From assembly GCA_013298595.1 (NCBI GenBank), contig JAAFIG010000042.1, positions 1 through 39,097 of the forward strand: 39,097 nt of DNA, in the 5' to 3' direction. The DNA comes from Deinococcales bacterium (GTDB taxonomy: Bacteria > Deinococcota > Deinococci > Deinococcales > JAAFIG01). This document shows positions 25,030 to 32,298 of this stretch, in pieces (position 1 is the first letter of the stretch; every line of letters starts with the position of its first letter). A model generated the notes under the pieces. It worked only from the letters and a program-made list of their open reading frames with translations, made no database searches and was not told where the DNA came from. A program made the position numbers and the translations under genes.

Positions 25030-26004
25030 TTATTTTTGTGTACTCGAGCGAATAATCAGTTCTGTTGGAATGATTGTATTAGTCTCTTCACGCCCAACCA
25101 GCATCTGCACAGCTCGACGACCAAGTTCTTCTTTGTTTACTCGCAACGTACTTAAAGCAGGTGTGGCATGGGATGCTGCTTCGATATCATCAAAACCAAT
25201 AATTGCTATATCTTCTGGCACCCGCAAACCAGCCTCCAAGCAAAGACGTTGCATCATCAAGGCTGTGGCATCGTTAAACACAAAAAGCGCATCTGGTGGC
25301 ACTGCTAAATTCAATAAATGCTCGAAGGCAATGCGTACACTTTTAGGGTCGTTGAATGGGTCTGTGTCAACCTCGAGATCAGGGTCGGCAGGGATACCCG
25401 CTTCAAATAAGGCTTGGCGGAAACCTCTGGCACGCTCGAGAATTGGATAATGCGCCATACCATTGACAAAAGCAATGCGTTTTTTACCTAACTCGAGTAA
25501 GTGCTGCACAGCTCTTTTGGCTCCGCCAAGATTATCTGTATTGACAGAAAGTAACTTTGGATGAAAATGATCCACCAAAACCATTGGAATCCCTAAATGG
25601 GCAATTTTCTCGAGCAATTTTGGTTCAAAGTATGAAACACAAAGCAGTGCATCCACTTCGTGACGACGAATGATTTCGACAATCTTATCACTGGGACGAA
25701 ATGCAGTGTAGGAAAGCACTATTTCTTCATCGCGGCAAGCTTCTTCTACACCATGCAGCACAAGTGAGTAAAACGGATTGATTGGTAAATCCGAAAGCTT
25801 GGTGGTGAAAAACCCAAGGCGTTTTATTCGTGTTTGACGCAGATTACCTGTGTCATAACCCAAATCTCTGGCTGTATTCAGCACTTGTTGACGGGTTTCT
25901 TCGGATAAGCCACCTTGGTTTTTTAAAGCTCTCGAGACCGTGCCTATCGAGACATCGGCATGATGTGCAACTTCTCGGATGGTAATTTTTTTAGGCAAGT
26001 TCAT
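25030..26004 (-). CDS. LacI family transcriptional regulator of the beta-mannoside locus
   Basis: A 324-residue repressor. The N-terminal helix-turn-helix is TIREVAHHADVSIGTVSRAL (residues 8-27) with the hinge at ~50-60; the periplasmic-binding-protein-like effector domain follows (NPFYSLVLHGVEEACRDE, VNTDNLGGAKRAVQHLLELG, FVFNDATALMMQRL, IGFDDIEAASHATPALSTL). It sits between the two operons that carry the shared 13-bp site, and a related site (TTCGTTAAACAAA, 26033-26045) overlaps its own -35 area, so it probably represses itself too. The inducer is likely a mannoside or mannose derivative (inference). TAGACT lies 13 bases before ATG 26004. Confidence 0.92.
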   Translation of the reverse strand: MNLPKKITIREVAHHADVSIGTVSRALKNQGGLSEETRQQVLNTARDLGYDTGNLRQTRIKRLGFFTTKLSDLPINPFYSLVLHGVEEACRDEEIVLSYTAFRPSDKIVEIIRRHEVDALLCVSYFEPKLLEKIAHLGIPMVLVDHFHPKLLSVNTDNLGGAKRAVQHLLELGKKRIAFVNGMAHYPILERARGFRQALFEAGIPADPDLEVDTDPFNDPKSVRIAFEHLLNLAVPPDALFVFNDATALMMQRLCLEAGLRVPEDIAIIGFDDIEAASHATPALSTLRVNKEELGRRAVQMLVGREETNTIIPTELIIRSSTQK

Positions 26005-26032
26005 GATAACGTGCTCGAGTCTAGCAGAATTG

Positions 26033-26045
26033 TTCGTTAAACAAA
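26033..26045. promoter_or_regulatory. Variant LacI operator before lacI (autoregulation)
   Basis: TTCGTTAAACAAA, whose reverse TTTGTTTAACGAA matches TTTGTTTAGTAAA at 10 of 13 positions. It is located upstream of the TAGACT -10 box of the regulator gene, near the expected -35. Confidence 0.5.
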
Positions 26046-26133
26046 AGTACCCTCGATTTTTAACTCAATAGCCAGAGTGGTTGGTATTTATTTGTTCTGC
26101 AAATGATTTAATCTATTTTTAGCTTGGTTTGCA

Positions 26134-26162
26134 TTGACAGTTTTAATTCGAGATGCTACGGT
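26134..26162 (+). promoter_or_regulatory. Promoter of the beta-mannosidase gene
   Basis: -35 TTGACA (26134-26139), 17-base spacer, -10 TACGGT (26157-26162). The start point would fall near 26169, a few bases before the operator at 26174. Confidence 0.6.
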
Positions 26163-26173
26163 ACTATAAAGAT

Positions 26174-26186
26174 TTTACTAAACAAA
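26174..26186. promoter_or_regulatory. Operator site TTTACTAAACAAA before beta-mannosidase
   Basis: Exact reverse complement of the 13-mer at 24921-24933. It begins 11 bases after the -10 box and ends just before the ribosome-binding site, a position from which a LacI protein would block transcription. Confidence 0.7.
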
Positions 26187-26196
26187 GAGGTGTTTC

Positions 26197-28659
26197 ATGT
26201 CAACATCGAAACTCGAGTTGTCTCGCCAACTGTCTCTAACGCATGGTTGGTTCTTCAAAGAACATCAATCAGCTGTGTCTGTACTTGCCGATTTTGCCAG
26301 CCACAACGGTTGGCTTGCCTGCTCGGCTCCAAGCAGCACGTATCAGAATCTACTCGAGCATGGTTTGATTCCCGACCCATACACCGACTTAAACGAACAT
26401 AGTGTGCAATGGGTTGGCGAAAAAGATTGGTTGTACCGTCTCGAGTTTACTGCCAACACCGATTTGCCCTACAATGAACTCTGCTTTGATGGCTTAGATA
26501 CTTTTGCCAGTGTTTACTTCAATGGCAAGCTGATTCTTGAAAACGAAAATATGTTTGTTGCCCAGAGAATTCCTGTGCAATTAGCAAACCACAATACGCT
26601 GGAAATTCATTTTAAAAGCGCTTGGCACGAAGGTATTACTCGGATGAAGGCTTCTGGTGGCGCACAACCACTCTGGAATGGCGACCCAAGCCGTTTACAT
26701 GTCCGTAAAGCCCAATACCATTATGGTTGGGATTGGGGTCCAAAGCTATTAGACAGTGGTATTTGGCGTGAGATTCGACTTGAGCAATTCAATGCTCGAG
26801 TCAAACATATTCATGTACAAACCAGTCTTAGCGCCGATTTAGCCCATGTTGAAATTCTGGCTGATATTGCATTGCAAGGTAATTACACAAATGCCAATCT
26901 ACGGGTCACACTCTGTGACCCGAATGGTATGCCACTCGAGCAACAAACAATGGCTGCTACAAATCAGTTGCAAGCCAGCTTTCAACTCGAGCAACCTGCA
27001 TTGTGGTATCCACATACACTGGGTTCGCAACCGTTGTATAGCGTCATTATGAGTCTCGAGCAAGACGGTATCAGTGTGGATTACCAAGAAAAAATATTTG
27101 GTATTCGCCAGATTAAAATCATCAACGAAGCAATTAAAAACGAGTTCGGCTCGAGTTTTTATGTAGAAATAAATGGCATTGCCATGTTTATTGCTGGAGC
27201 AAATTGGATTCCCGATGATCTGATGTTAGCTCGAGTCAGTCCAGAGCGTTACCATGACCGAATCACAGCCGCCAAAACTGCCAATATGACCATGCTGCGT
27301 GTTTGGGGCGGTGGTGTTTATGAATCCGATATTTTTTATACACTGTGCGATCAGCTTGGTATTTTTGTCTGGCAAGATTTTATGTTCGCTTGTGGTATTT
27401 ACCCTGCCCATCCAGCGTTTCTCGAGCAAATTCAGACCGAGGCAACTCAGCAAATTGAGCGTTTGCGGCATCATCCTAGCATCATTATTTGGACAGGTAA
27501 TAACGAAGATTATCAATTGGCATATGGGCTAGGGTTATACGATTCAAATATTGCCCCTGATGCTAACTCCAGTTTTGCTGCTCGAGTCATTTACGAGCAA
27601 TTGTTGCCTAGTCTGATTCAAGAATTTTCACCTGATTCGTATTATCAAGCAGGTAGCCCATTTTTTGGCACAGACCCAGACGATCAACACATCGGCGACC
27701 GTCACACTTGGGATGTGTGGGGCAGAATCGCCCGACCGTACCGCGACTATCAGCAGCTTGGTGGGCGTTTTGTTTCTGAATTTGGCATGGCAGCAGCCCC
27801 CAGACTCGAGACATTACGCCAAGTGATTCCAGTTTCTGCGTGGCAACTAAACAACCCAAGTTTTTTACAACACATCAAAGCTGATGACGGCATGATGCGA
27901 CTCGAGAAATATGCCAAGGCTATCAGTAAAAACCTTAGCACTATCGAAGATTTTGCTTTTGCCACACAAATTGTGCAATCCGAAGCTTTAAATGCCGCAT
28001 ACCGCATTTGGCGACGCGCTTGGGGCAACGTTGGTGCTCGAGCTTGTGGTGGCGCACTGGTCTGGCAACTCAACGATTGCTGGCAAGTAACCAGTTGGGC
28101 AATTATGGACTCCAATCATGGGTACAAACCAGCGTTTTACACGGTTAAACGCGCCCTAGAACCAATCACCATTAACCTTTGGGCGGATGGGGCAATCTGG
28201 GCGAGTAACACCAGCCTCGAGCCTCTGAGTGCCACACTCGAGCTTTATGGTTATAACTTGCATGGCAGCAAAATACATTATGAAGCTCGAGAAGTGCACC
28301 TCAGTGCCAATGCCACCACTGAATTTGGCATTGTACCTGCACAACTCGAACCAACGATTTGGAGTGTACGCCTTATAAAAGATAAGAAAATCTTAGCTCG
28401 AGAGAGTTTCTTCCCCGAGCCATATACCCAATATACTTTTCCTGATGCTCAAATCCATATCGAACAACTAGATCAGCATCATCTAAAAATCAGTGCTGAT
28501 AAACCCGTAAAGGCAGTCTGGCTCGAGACAAATGATATCTCGGATAATATGCTTGATCTGATGCCAAACGACCCACAAATTCTCGAATTTCCAAGTATCA
28601 GCCAACAACTGATGGTCTGGTGGCTGGGCGGGAAAGCCACTTACAACTTGCTGTCATAA
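26197..28659 (+). CDS. Beta-mannosidase, GH2
   Basis: An 820-residue glycoside hydrolase of family 2, beta-mannosidase branch, which removes terminal beta-mannose from mannooligosaccharides. The sugar-binding N-terminal domain (LSLTHGWFF, WLYRLEFTAN) is followed by KAQYHYGWDWGPKLLDSGIW, typical of beta-mannosidases, then the TIM barrel with acid/base Glu437 (IIIWTGNNEDYQ) and nucleophile Glu528 (FVSEFGMAA). There is no signal peptide, so it acts on imported sugars. GAGGTG precedes ATG 26197. It is controlled by the adjacent LacI site and followed, 137 bases on, by an aldolase. About 20 CTCGAG sites are present. Confidence 0.95.
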   Translation: MSTSKLELSRQLSLTHGWFFKEHQSAVSVLADFASHNGWLACSAPSSTYQNLLEHGLIPDPYTDLNEHSVQWVGEKDWLYRLEFTANTDLPYNELCFDGLDTFASVYFNGKLILENENMFVAQRIPVQLANHNTLEIHFKSAWHEGITRMKASGGAQPLWNGDPSRLHVRKAQYHYGWDWGPKLLDSGIWREIRLEQFNARVKHIHVQTSLSADLAHVEILADIALQGNYTNANLRVTLCDPNGMPLEQQTMAATNQLQASFQLEQPALWYPHTLGSQPLYSVIMSLEQDGISVDYQEKIFGIRQIKIINEAIKNEFGSSFYVEINGIAMFIAGANWIPDDLMLARVSPERYHDRITAAKTANMTMLRVWGGGVYESDIFYTLCDQLGIFVWQDFMFACGIYPAHPAFLEQIQTEATQQIERLRHHPSIIIWTGNNEDYQLAYGLGLYDSNIAPDANSSFAARVIYEQLLPSLIQEFSPDSYYQAGSPFFGTDPDDQHIGDRHTWDVWGRIARPYRDYQQLGGRFVSEFGMAAAPRLETLRQVIPVSAWQLNNPSFLQHIKADDGMMRLEKYAKAISKNLSTIEDFAFATQIVQSEALNAAYRIWRRAWGNVGARACGGALVWQLNDCWQVTSWAIMDSNHGYKPAFYTVKRALEPITINLWADGAIWASNTSLEPLSATLELYGYNLHGSKIHYEAREVHLSANATTEFGIVPAQLEPTIWSVRLIKDKKILARESFFPEPYTQYTFPDAQIHIEQLDQHHLKISADKPVKAVWLETNDISDNMLDLMPNDPQILEFPSISQQLMVWWLGGKATYNLLS

Positions 28660-28796
28660 GTCATGATTAACCATGTTTTCAGACCTTGATTAGTATTTTT
28701 TTGCTTAACGAGTCTCGAGCCAGACAACTTAACCAAACCCACACGGTATGCTGTGTAAAGCAGTGTCAAAAACCACAATGCTTTTACAGGAGTCCG

Positions 28797-29783
28797 ATGT
28801 TACTCAATGCCACACAAACGAAGCAGCTTTTCCTACATGCCTTGAAGCATCAATACGCCATTCTTGCCATTAACACCGATAGCCCAGCCTGTATCACCGA
28901 TGCACTTGAGGCGGCTCGAGCAGTGGATGCACCAATCATTATTGAAACCAGTTTATGGCAATTAAAAGGGCATTCTTTTGGTTTTGGCGATGCCCATTTG
29001 GGTATGGCACGGTACTTAGCCCAACTGGCTGTGTTGTGTTCCTCGGCGCGTTTCTCGAGCGTACCAGTGGTTTTTCATACCGATCATATCAAAGGAGCAG
29101 GAGCACTCGAGTTATTACAAGCAGCGATTCGTGGTTTTGATGTACAAGGTATAAAGTTGCGTCCCTCGAGTATTTCTTTAGATGCTTCTGAACTAAGCCA
29201 TACCGAAAATATTGCTGCCATTCGTTTGCTTTGCCAAACTGCCCTTGAAGTTGGCGTGGACATTGCCCTCGAGATGGAATCAGGTGTGGATGATGGCATC
29301 ACACCCCTAGCAGATGCCGAAGTGCTACTGGGTGGTGTGGTCAAAGATTTCCCCAAACGGATTGCACTATGGGCGCCTGGGGTTGGCACACAACATGGGC
29401 TTGGTTCGCAAGCTGCGTTTAGCGCCGAAGCTGTACAAAACCATCACAACCTTGCCTCAGGTTTAGCGGGTTCTCGCATTGGTATTGCATTACATGGCTC
29501 GAGCGGATTAAGCACTGAGGCATTACAAGCTGCTGTCAAGGCAGGGGTTTGTAAAGTCAATTGGTCTTCGGAGTCGTTACTGATTCGCAGTCAAACTGCC
29601 CTCGAGTTCTACCAAACACACACAGCAGAACTCGAGAAAACCCATGCCAATTGGAAAAATACTGCTATGGATAATGGTCTGCAAAGTTTTATTGCAACTA
29701 AGTACGTACCCATTGCTCGAGATCGGATTCAGGTACTTGGCGGTGCAGGGCAAGGACAAGCGTTTATTTCGTTGGGACTTTGA
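28797..29783 (+). CDS. Class II fructose/tagatose-bisphosphate aldolase family protein
   Basis: A 328-residue zinc aldolase of the Fba/GatY/KbaY family, which splits ketose (bis)phosphates to triose phosphates. Motifs: TDSPACITDALEAARAVDAPIIIETS near the start, VVFHTDHIKGAGALELLQAA (metal His and catalytic Asp), LEMESGVDDG, GIALHGSSGLSTEALQAAVKAGVCKVNWSSE (phosphate/zinc loop) and GGAGQGQAF at the end. Start ATG 28797 has CAGGAG upstream; the frame extends to 28686 but without a site. Following beta-mannosidase, it likely finishes the breakdown of the released sugar. It overlaps the convergent BMP gene by 20 bases. Confidence 0.88.
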   Translation: MLLNATQTKQLFLHALKHQYAILAINTDSPACITDALEAARAVDAPIIIETSLWQLKGHSFGFGDAHLGMARYLAQLAVLCSSARFSSVPVVFHTDHIKGAGALELLQAAIRGFDVQGIKLRPSSISLDASELSHTENIAAIRLLCQTALEVGVDIALEMESGVDDGITPLADAEVLLGGVVKDFPKRIALWAPGVGTQHGLGSQAAFSAEAVQNHHNLASGLAGSRIGIALHGSSGLSTEALQAAVKAGVCKVNWSSESLLIRSQTALEFYQTHTAELEKTHANWKNTAMDNGLQSFIATKYVPIARDRIQVLGGAGQGQAFISLGL

Positions 29784-30867
29784 TTTTTCTGTTAATAATG
29801 TCTTGCTTAACGCTTTTCACACCTTCAAGTGTGGCAGCAGAAATCAGGGCTTTATTATACGAATCTAAGGCAAAACCAACACCTTCTTCTTTTAAACCAA
29901 AGACTTGTAAATCTGGTTTCCAAGAACCACCTGTATTTAAATCTTTAAGCAACTTAAACACTGCATTATCTAAACGTTTTTCCATAGAAACCAAAACATG
30001 GTTCATGGTTTTTGGATTAGCATCGGTATCGCCAAGGTAATTCTGATTAGAATCCACACCCACAAAAAACAACGGACGGGTATTACCTTTACATTGATTA
30101 GTATAACTACTGGTTTTAGGAATTTTTGCAGCAATATTATTGGCATTAAAACGCACACTACTCGAGGCTTTTAAACACTTAGTTTTTTTGATGTAATCAA
30201 TCACACCAACCCCAGAACCGCCCGCAGCTGCATAAATAATATCCGCACCTTTTTTAACAAATTGTGTGGCAATATCTCGAGCTTTACTTGGGTTATTCCA
30301 AGCACTTGGGTCTTTTCCAATGTATTCAGATAAAATGGTGCAGTTTGGGCAAGCTTGTTTAACACCTGCGGCAAAACCTGCGTCAAACTTATGAATTAAA
30401 TCAATATCCATACCACCAACAAAACCAATCACACCTGTCGCTGTGCTTTTGCCTGCAATATAGCCAACCACATAACTGCCTTCTTCTTCTTTAAACACCA
30501 AACCCAAAGTGTTTTTACCTGTTGGCACAGAATCTAAAATAGCGTATTTGGTATCTGGGAATTCCTTAGCCACTTTGGTCACAGCCGGTTCGGCACTAAA
30601 ACCCACCGCTACAATTAAACTCATTCCAGCTTGCGATAATTCGCGCAAACCTGCTTCGATTTTATCAGAAGAACTTGGTTCGTACTCGAGCATACCAATG
30701 TTGTACGCCATGCTGGCACGGTTCGCACCTTCATAAGCGCGTTGATTAAAACTTTTATCAAATTTATTGGCAGCATTGTAAACAATGCCTAAACTACTCA
30801 TTCGTTGGGCAGAAACCAAACCAATCAGTATGCCAACACCCAGCACAGCCCCTATTATTTTTTTCAT
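29764..30867 (-). CDS. BMP family ABC substrate-binding protein (nucleoside/purine type)
   Basis: A 367-residue exported binding protein of the BMP/Med/PnrA family, usually for purine nucleosides. Signal peptide MKKIIGAVLGVGILIGLVSAQ has no lipobox Cys. Family stretches: LGIVYNAANKFDKSFNQRAYEGA, SLIVAVGFSAEPAVTKVAKEFP, GFVGGMDIDLIHKFDAGFAAGV and FVGVDSNQNYLGDTD. AAAGGG precedes ATG 30867 (a longer frame begins at 30915). No ATPase or permease is next to it, so it may serve a transporter encoded elsewhere. Confidence 0.9.
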   Translation of the reverse strand: MKKIIGAVLGVGILIGLVSAQRMSSLGIVYNAANKFDKSFNQRAYEGANRASMAYNIGMLEYEPSSSDKIEAGLRELSQAGMSLIVAVGFSAEPAVTKVAKEFPDTKYAILDSVPTGKNTLGLVFKEEEGSYVVGYIAGKSTATGVIGFVGGMDIDLIHKFDAGFAAGVKQACPNCTILSEYIGKDPSAWNNPSKARDIATQFVKKGADIIYAAAGGSGVGVIDYIKKTKCLKASSSVRFNANNIAAKIPKTSSYTNQCKGNTRPLFFVGVDSNQNYLGDTDANPKTMNHVLVSMEKRLDNAVFKLLKDLNTGGSWKPDLQVFGLKEEGVGFALDSYNKALISAATLEGVKSVKQDIINRKIKVPTK

Positions 30868-30933
30868 ATGTACCCTTTCGCTTATCCAAAGTTTACAGTG
30901 GTTTGGGCAGGTCATATGTTAAAAAACCGCTCT

Positions 30934-30962
30934 TTGGAGACTAGACTGGTATTGAGTAGACT
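30934..30962 (+). promoter_or_regulatory. Full leaderless promoter of the Yip1-like gene
   Basis: TTGGAG (30934-30939), 17-base spacer, TAGACT (30957-30962), then six bases to ATG 30969. This is the clearest complete example in the window of a promoter placing the transcript start at the start codon. Confidence 0.65.
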
Positions 30963-30968
30963 GTACAA

Positions 30969-31505
30969 ATGAATCTATCCACTCGTCCTCTACTAGCTTT
31001 TACACAATTATTGCGTGCACCATACGACTTTTTTCGACAATTACAACTCGAGTCTGCACAATTACCTATTCCGCTGGCTGCATTAGGCTGCATGTGGTTA
31101 CTGAGTAATGTCATTCCATTAATTGTTGGTCAACTCGAGCAACGTTCATTGCTTGCATCCCTGATTTACACTGGATTTGGTGTGCTTGTTTTTATGGGCA
31201 CAACCTTTTTGCTTGCCCCAAAAGTGCGTGTACTCGAGGTACTTGGTTGGACAGTTTTGCCTTTGCTACTTGGTATGTTGCTGGTATTGGCTTTTTGGTT
31301 TTTAGGCAGTCTTGCCCGTAATATCGCTTCGGTGCTGATGCTTTCGGCTTTGTGGTTAACATGGCACCGCTTATGGATTGGCTTATACGTTTTATCTGGC
31401 TCGAGTGTTGTTGCATGGCGTACTGTCCTAATTTTACCCATTGTTACGATTGTCATGGTTGGTATTGTTTTTGGTTTGTTGGTTCGTTGGCTTGGCTTAG
31501 CCTGA
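30969..31505 (+). CDS. Multi-pass membrane protein, possibly Yip1 family
   Basis: A 178-residue protein with about five membrane segments (from ~35 to the C-terminus: LAALGCMWLLSNVIPLIVG, LIYTGFGVLVFMGTTFLLA, VLGWTVLPLLLGMLLVLAF, VLMLSALWLTWHRLWIGLYV and the end). The amphipathic N-terminus RAPYDFFRQL and overall layout resemble the bacterial Yip1-like family, an assignment I hold weakly. Its promoter places transcription at the ATG. It is divergent from the BMP gene. Confidence 0.7.
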   Translation: MNLSTRPLLAFTQLLRAPYDFFRQLQLESAQLPIPLAALGCMWLLSNVIPLIVGQLEQRSLLASLIYTGFGVLVFMGTTFLLAPKVRVLEVLGWTVLPLLLGMLLVLAFWFLGSLARNIASVLMLSALWLTWHRLWIGLYVLSGSSVVAWRTVLILPIVTIVMVGIVFGLLVRWLGLA

Positions 31506-31669
31506 CCGCTACAAGTTTTAAGCTATGTAGTTTTCGAGTTTTACCAAACGCAACCCCAACAATTTAGCTTTCGTTTTTGCTTTCTTCTTTCTTAACCATT
31601 ACTTCATTGAACATTGAACTTTTCTTAACCCAAGAAACAATTCATCTTTTTTTGCGCTAGGCTATAGAC

Positions 31670-32227
31670 ATGAAAAGAATCTTTGCTATGTCGGCATTGG
31701 CTTTAAGCCTCTCGGGTTGCTTCTTTGTTGTGCCTGACCGTTCAAGCACTCCAGAATATCGTCCTATCACCACAACACCTGCACCAAACCCTGCGCCGAA
31801 TCCTGGACCTGTTGCTGTTTCACCACGTCCTGTCACAGCCAATATTATTCAAGATTTCCAACCAACTCGAGGTAATGGTGGCGCGTACCGAGTTGGCGAA
31901 AGTGTTGTTTTCCGTGCAGCTGTCAACCGTCCTGGGTTTATGACTTTGGTGTTTTACAACGATGGTGCTTTGCCTGATTATGAAGTGCGTAACATTGCTG
32001 TGCAACCTGGTTTGAATCTGATTCCGAATACCAATGTGGTGGTTGCTGCTGAACCAACAGGTGTGACTCGAGTGCGTGGGTTTTTCACACCACAACCCAA
32101 TAATGCCGTTTCGTTCTTGAATGGTTCTGGGGTTTCTTTCCTCGAGAACACCAGCAATACTTACCTCAGTGGTTATCCTGTGGAGTTGCGTGATATTGCT
32201 GATACTTTCTTGGTTGTAACGCGCTAA
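31670..32227 (+). CDS. DUF4384-like lipoprotein
   Basis: A 185-residue lipoprotein. Signal with lipobox LSGC (Cys17), then a Pro/Ala/Asn-rich linker (residues ~30-52), then the beta-sandwich: IIQDFQPTRGNGGAYRVGES, VFRAAVNRPGFMTLVFYNDG and TRVRGFFTPQ, the pattern of DUF4384, which is common in Deinococcus-Thermus. It is probably anchored in the envelope facing the periplasm or outside. TAGGCT lies six bases before ATG 31670 (leaderless). It ends at a strong terminator. Confidence 0.85.
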   Translation: MKRIFAMSALALSLSGCFFVVPDRSSTPEYRPITTTPAPNPAPNPGPVAVSPRPVTANIIQDFQPTRGNGGAYRVGESVVFRAAVNRPGFMTLVFYNDGALPDYEVRNIAVQPGLNLIPNTNVVVAAEPTGVTRVRGFFTPQPNNAVSFLNGSGVSFLENTSNTYLSGYPVELRDIADTFLVVTR

Positions 32228-32242
32228 GTTTTGTTGTGTTTC

Positions 32243-32272
32243 AAAGGGCAAACCATGTGTTTGCCCTTTTTT
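32243..32272 (+). terminator. Intrinsic terminator of the lipoprotein gene
   Basis: Perfect 11-bp stem AAAGGGCAAAC / GTTTGCCCTTT over loop CATGT, followed by further T. It lies 16 bases after the stop codon. Confidence 0.9.
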
Positions 32273-32286
32273 GTTGGTTTGTTTGT

Positions 32287-32292
32287 TAATCT
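32287..32292 (+). promoter_or_regulatory. -10 box of leaderless promoter for the histidine kinase
   Basis: TAATCT lies six bases before the GTG at 32299. It supports GTG 32299 as start, only 27 bases past the preceding terminator. Confidence 0.5.
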
Positions 32293-32298
32293 ATACAG

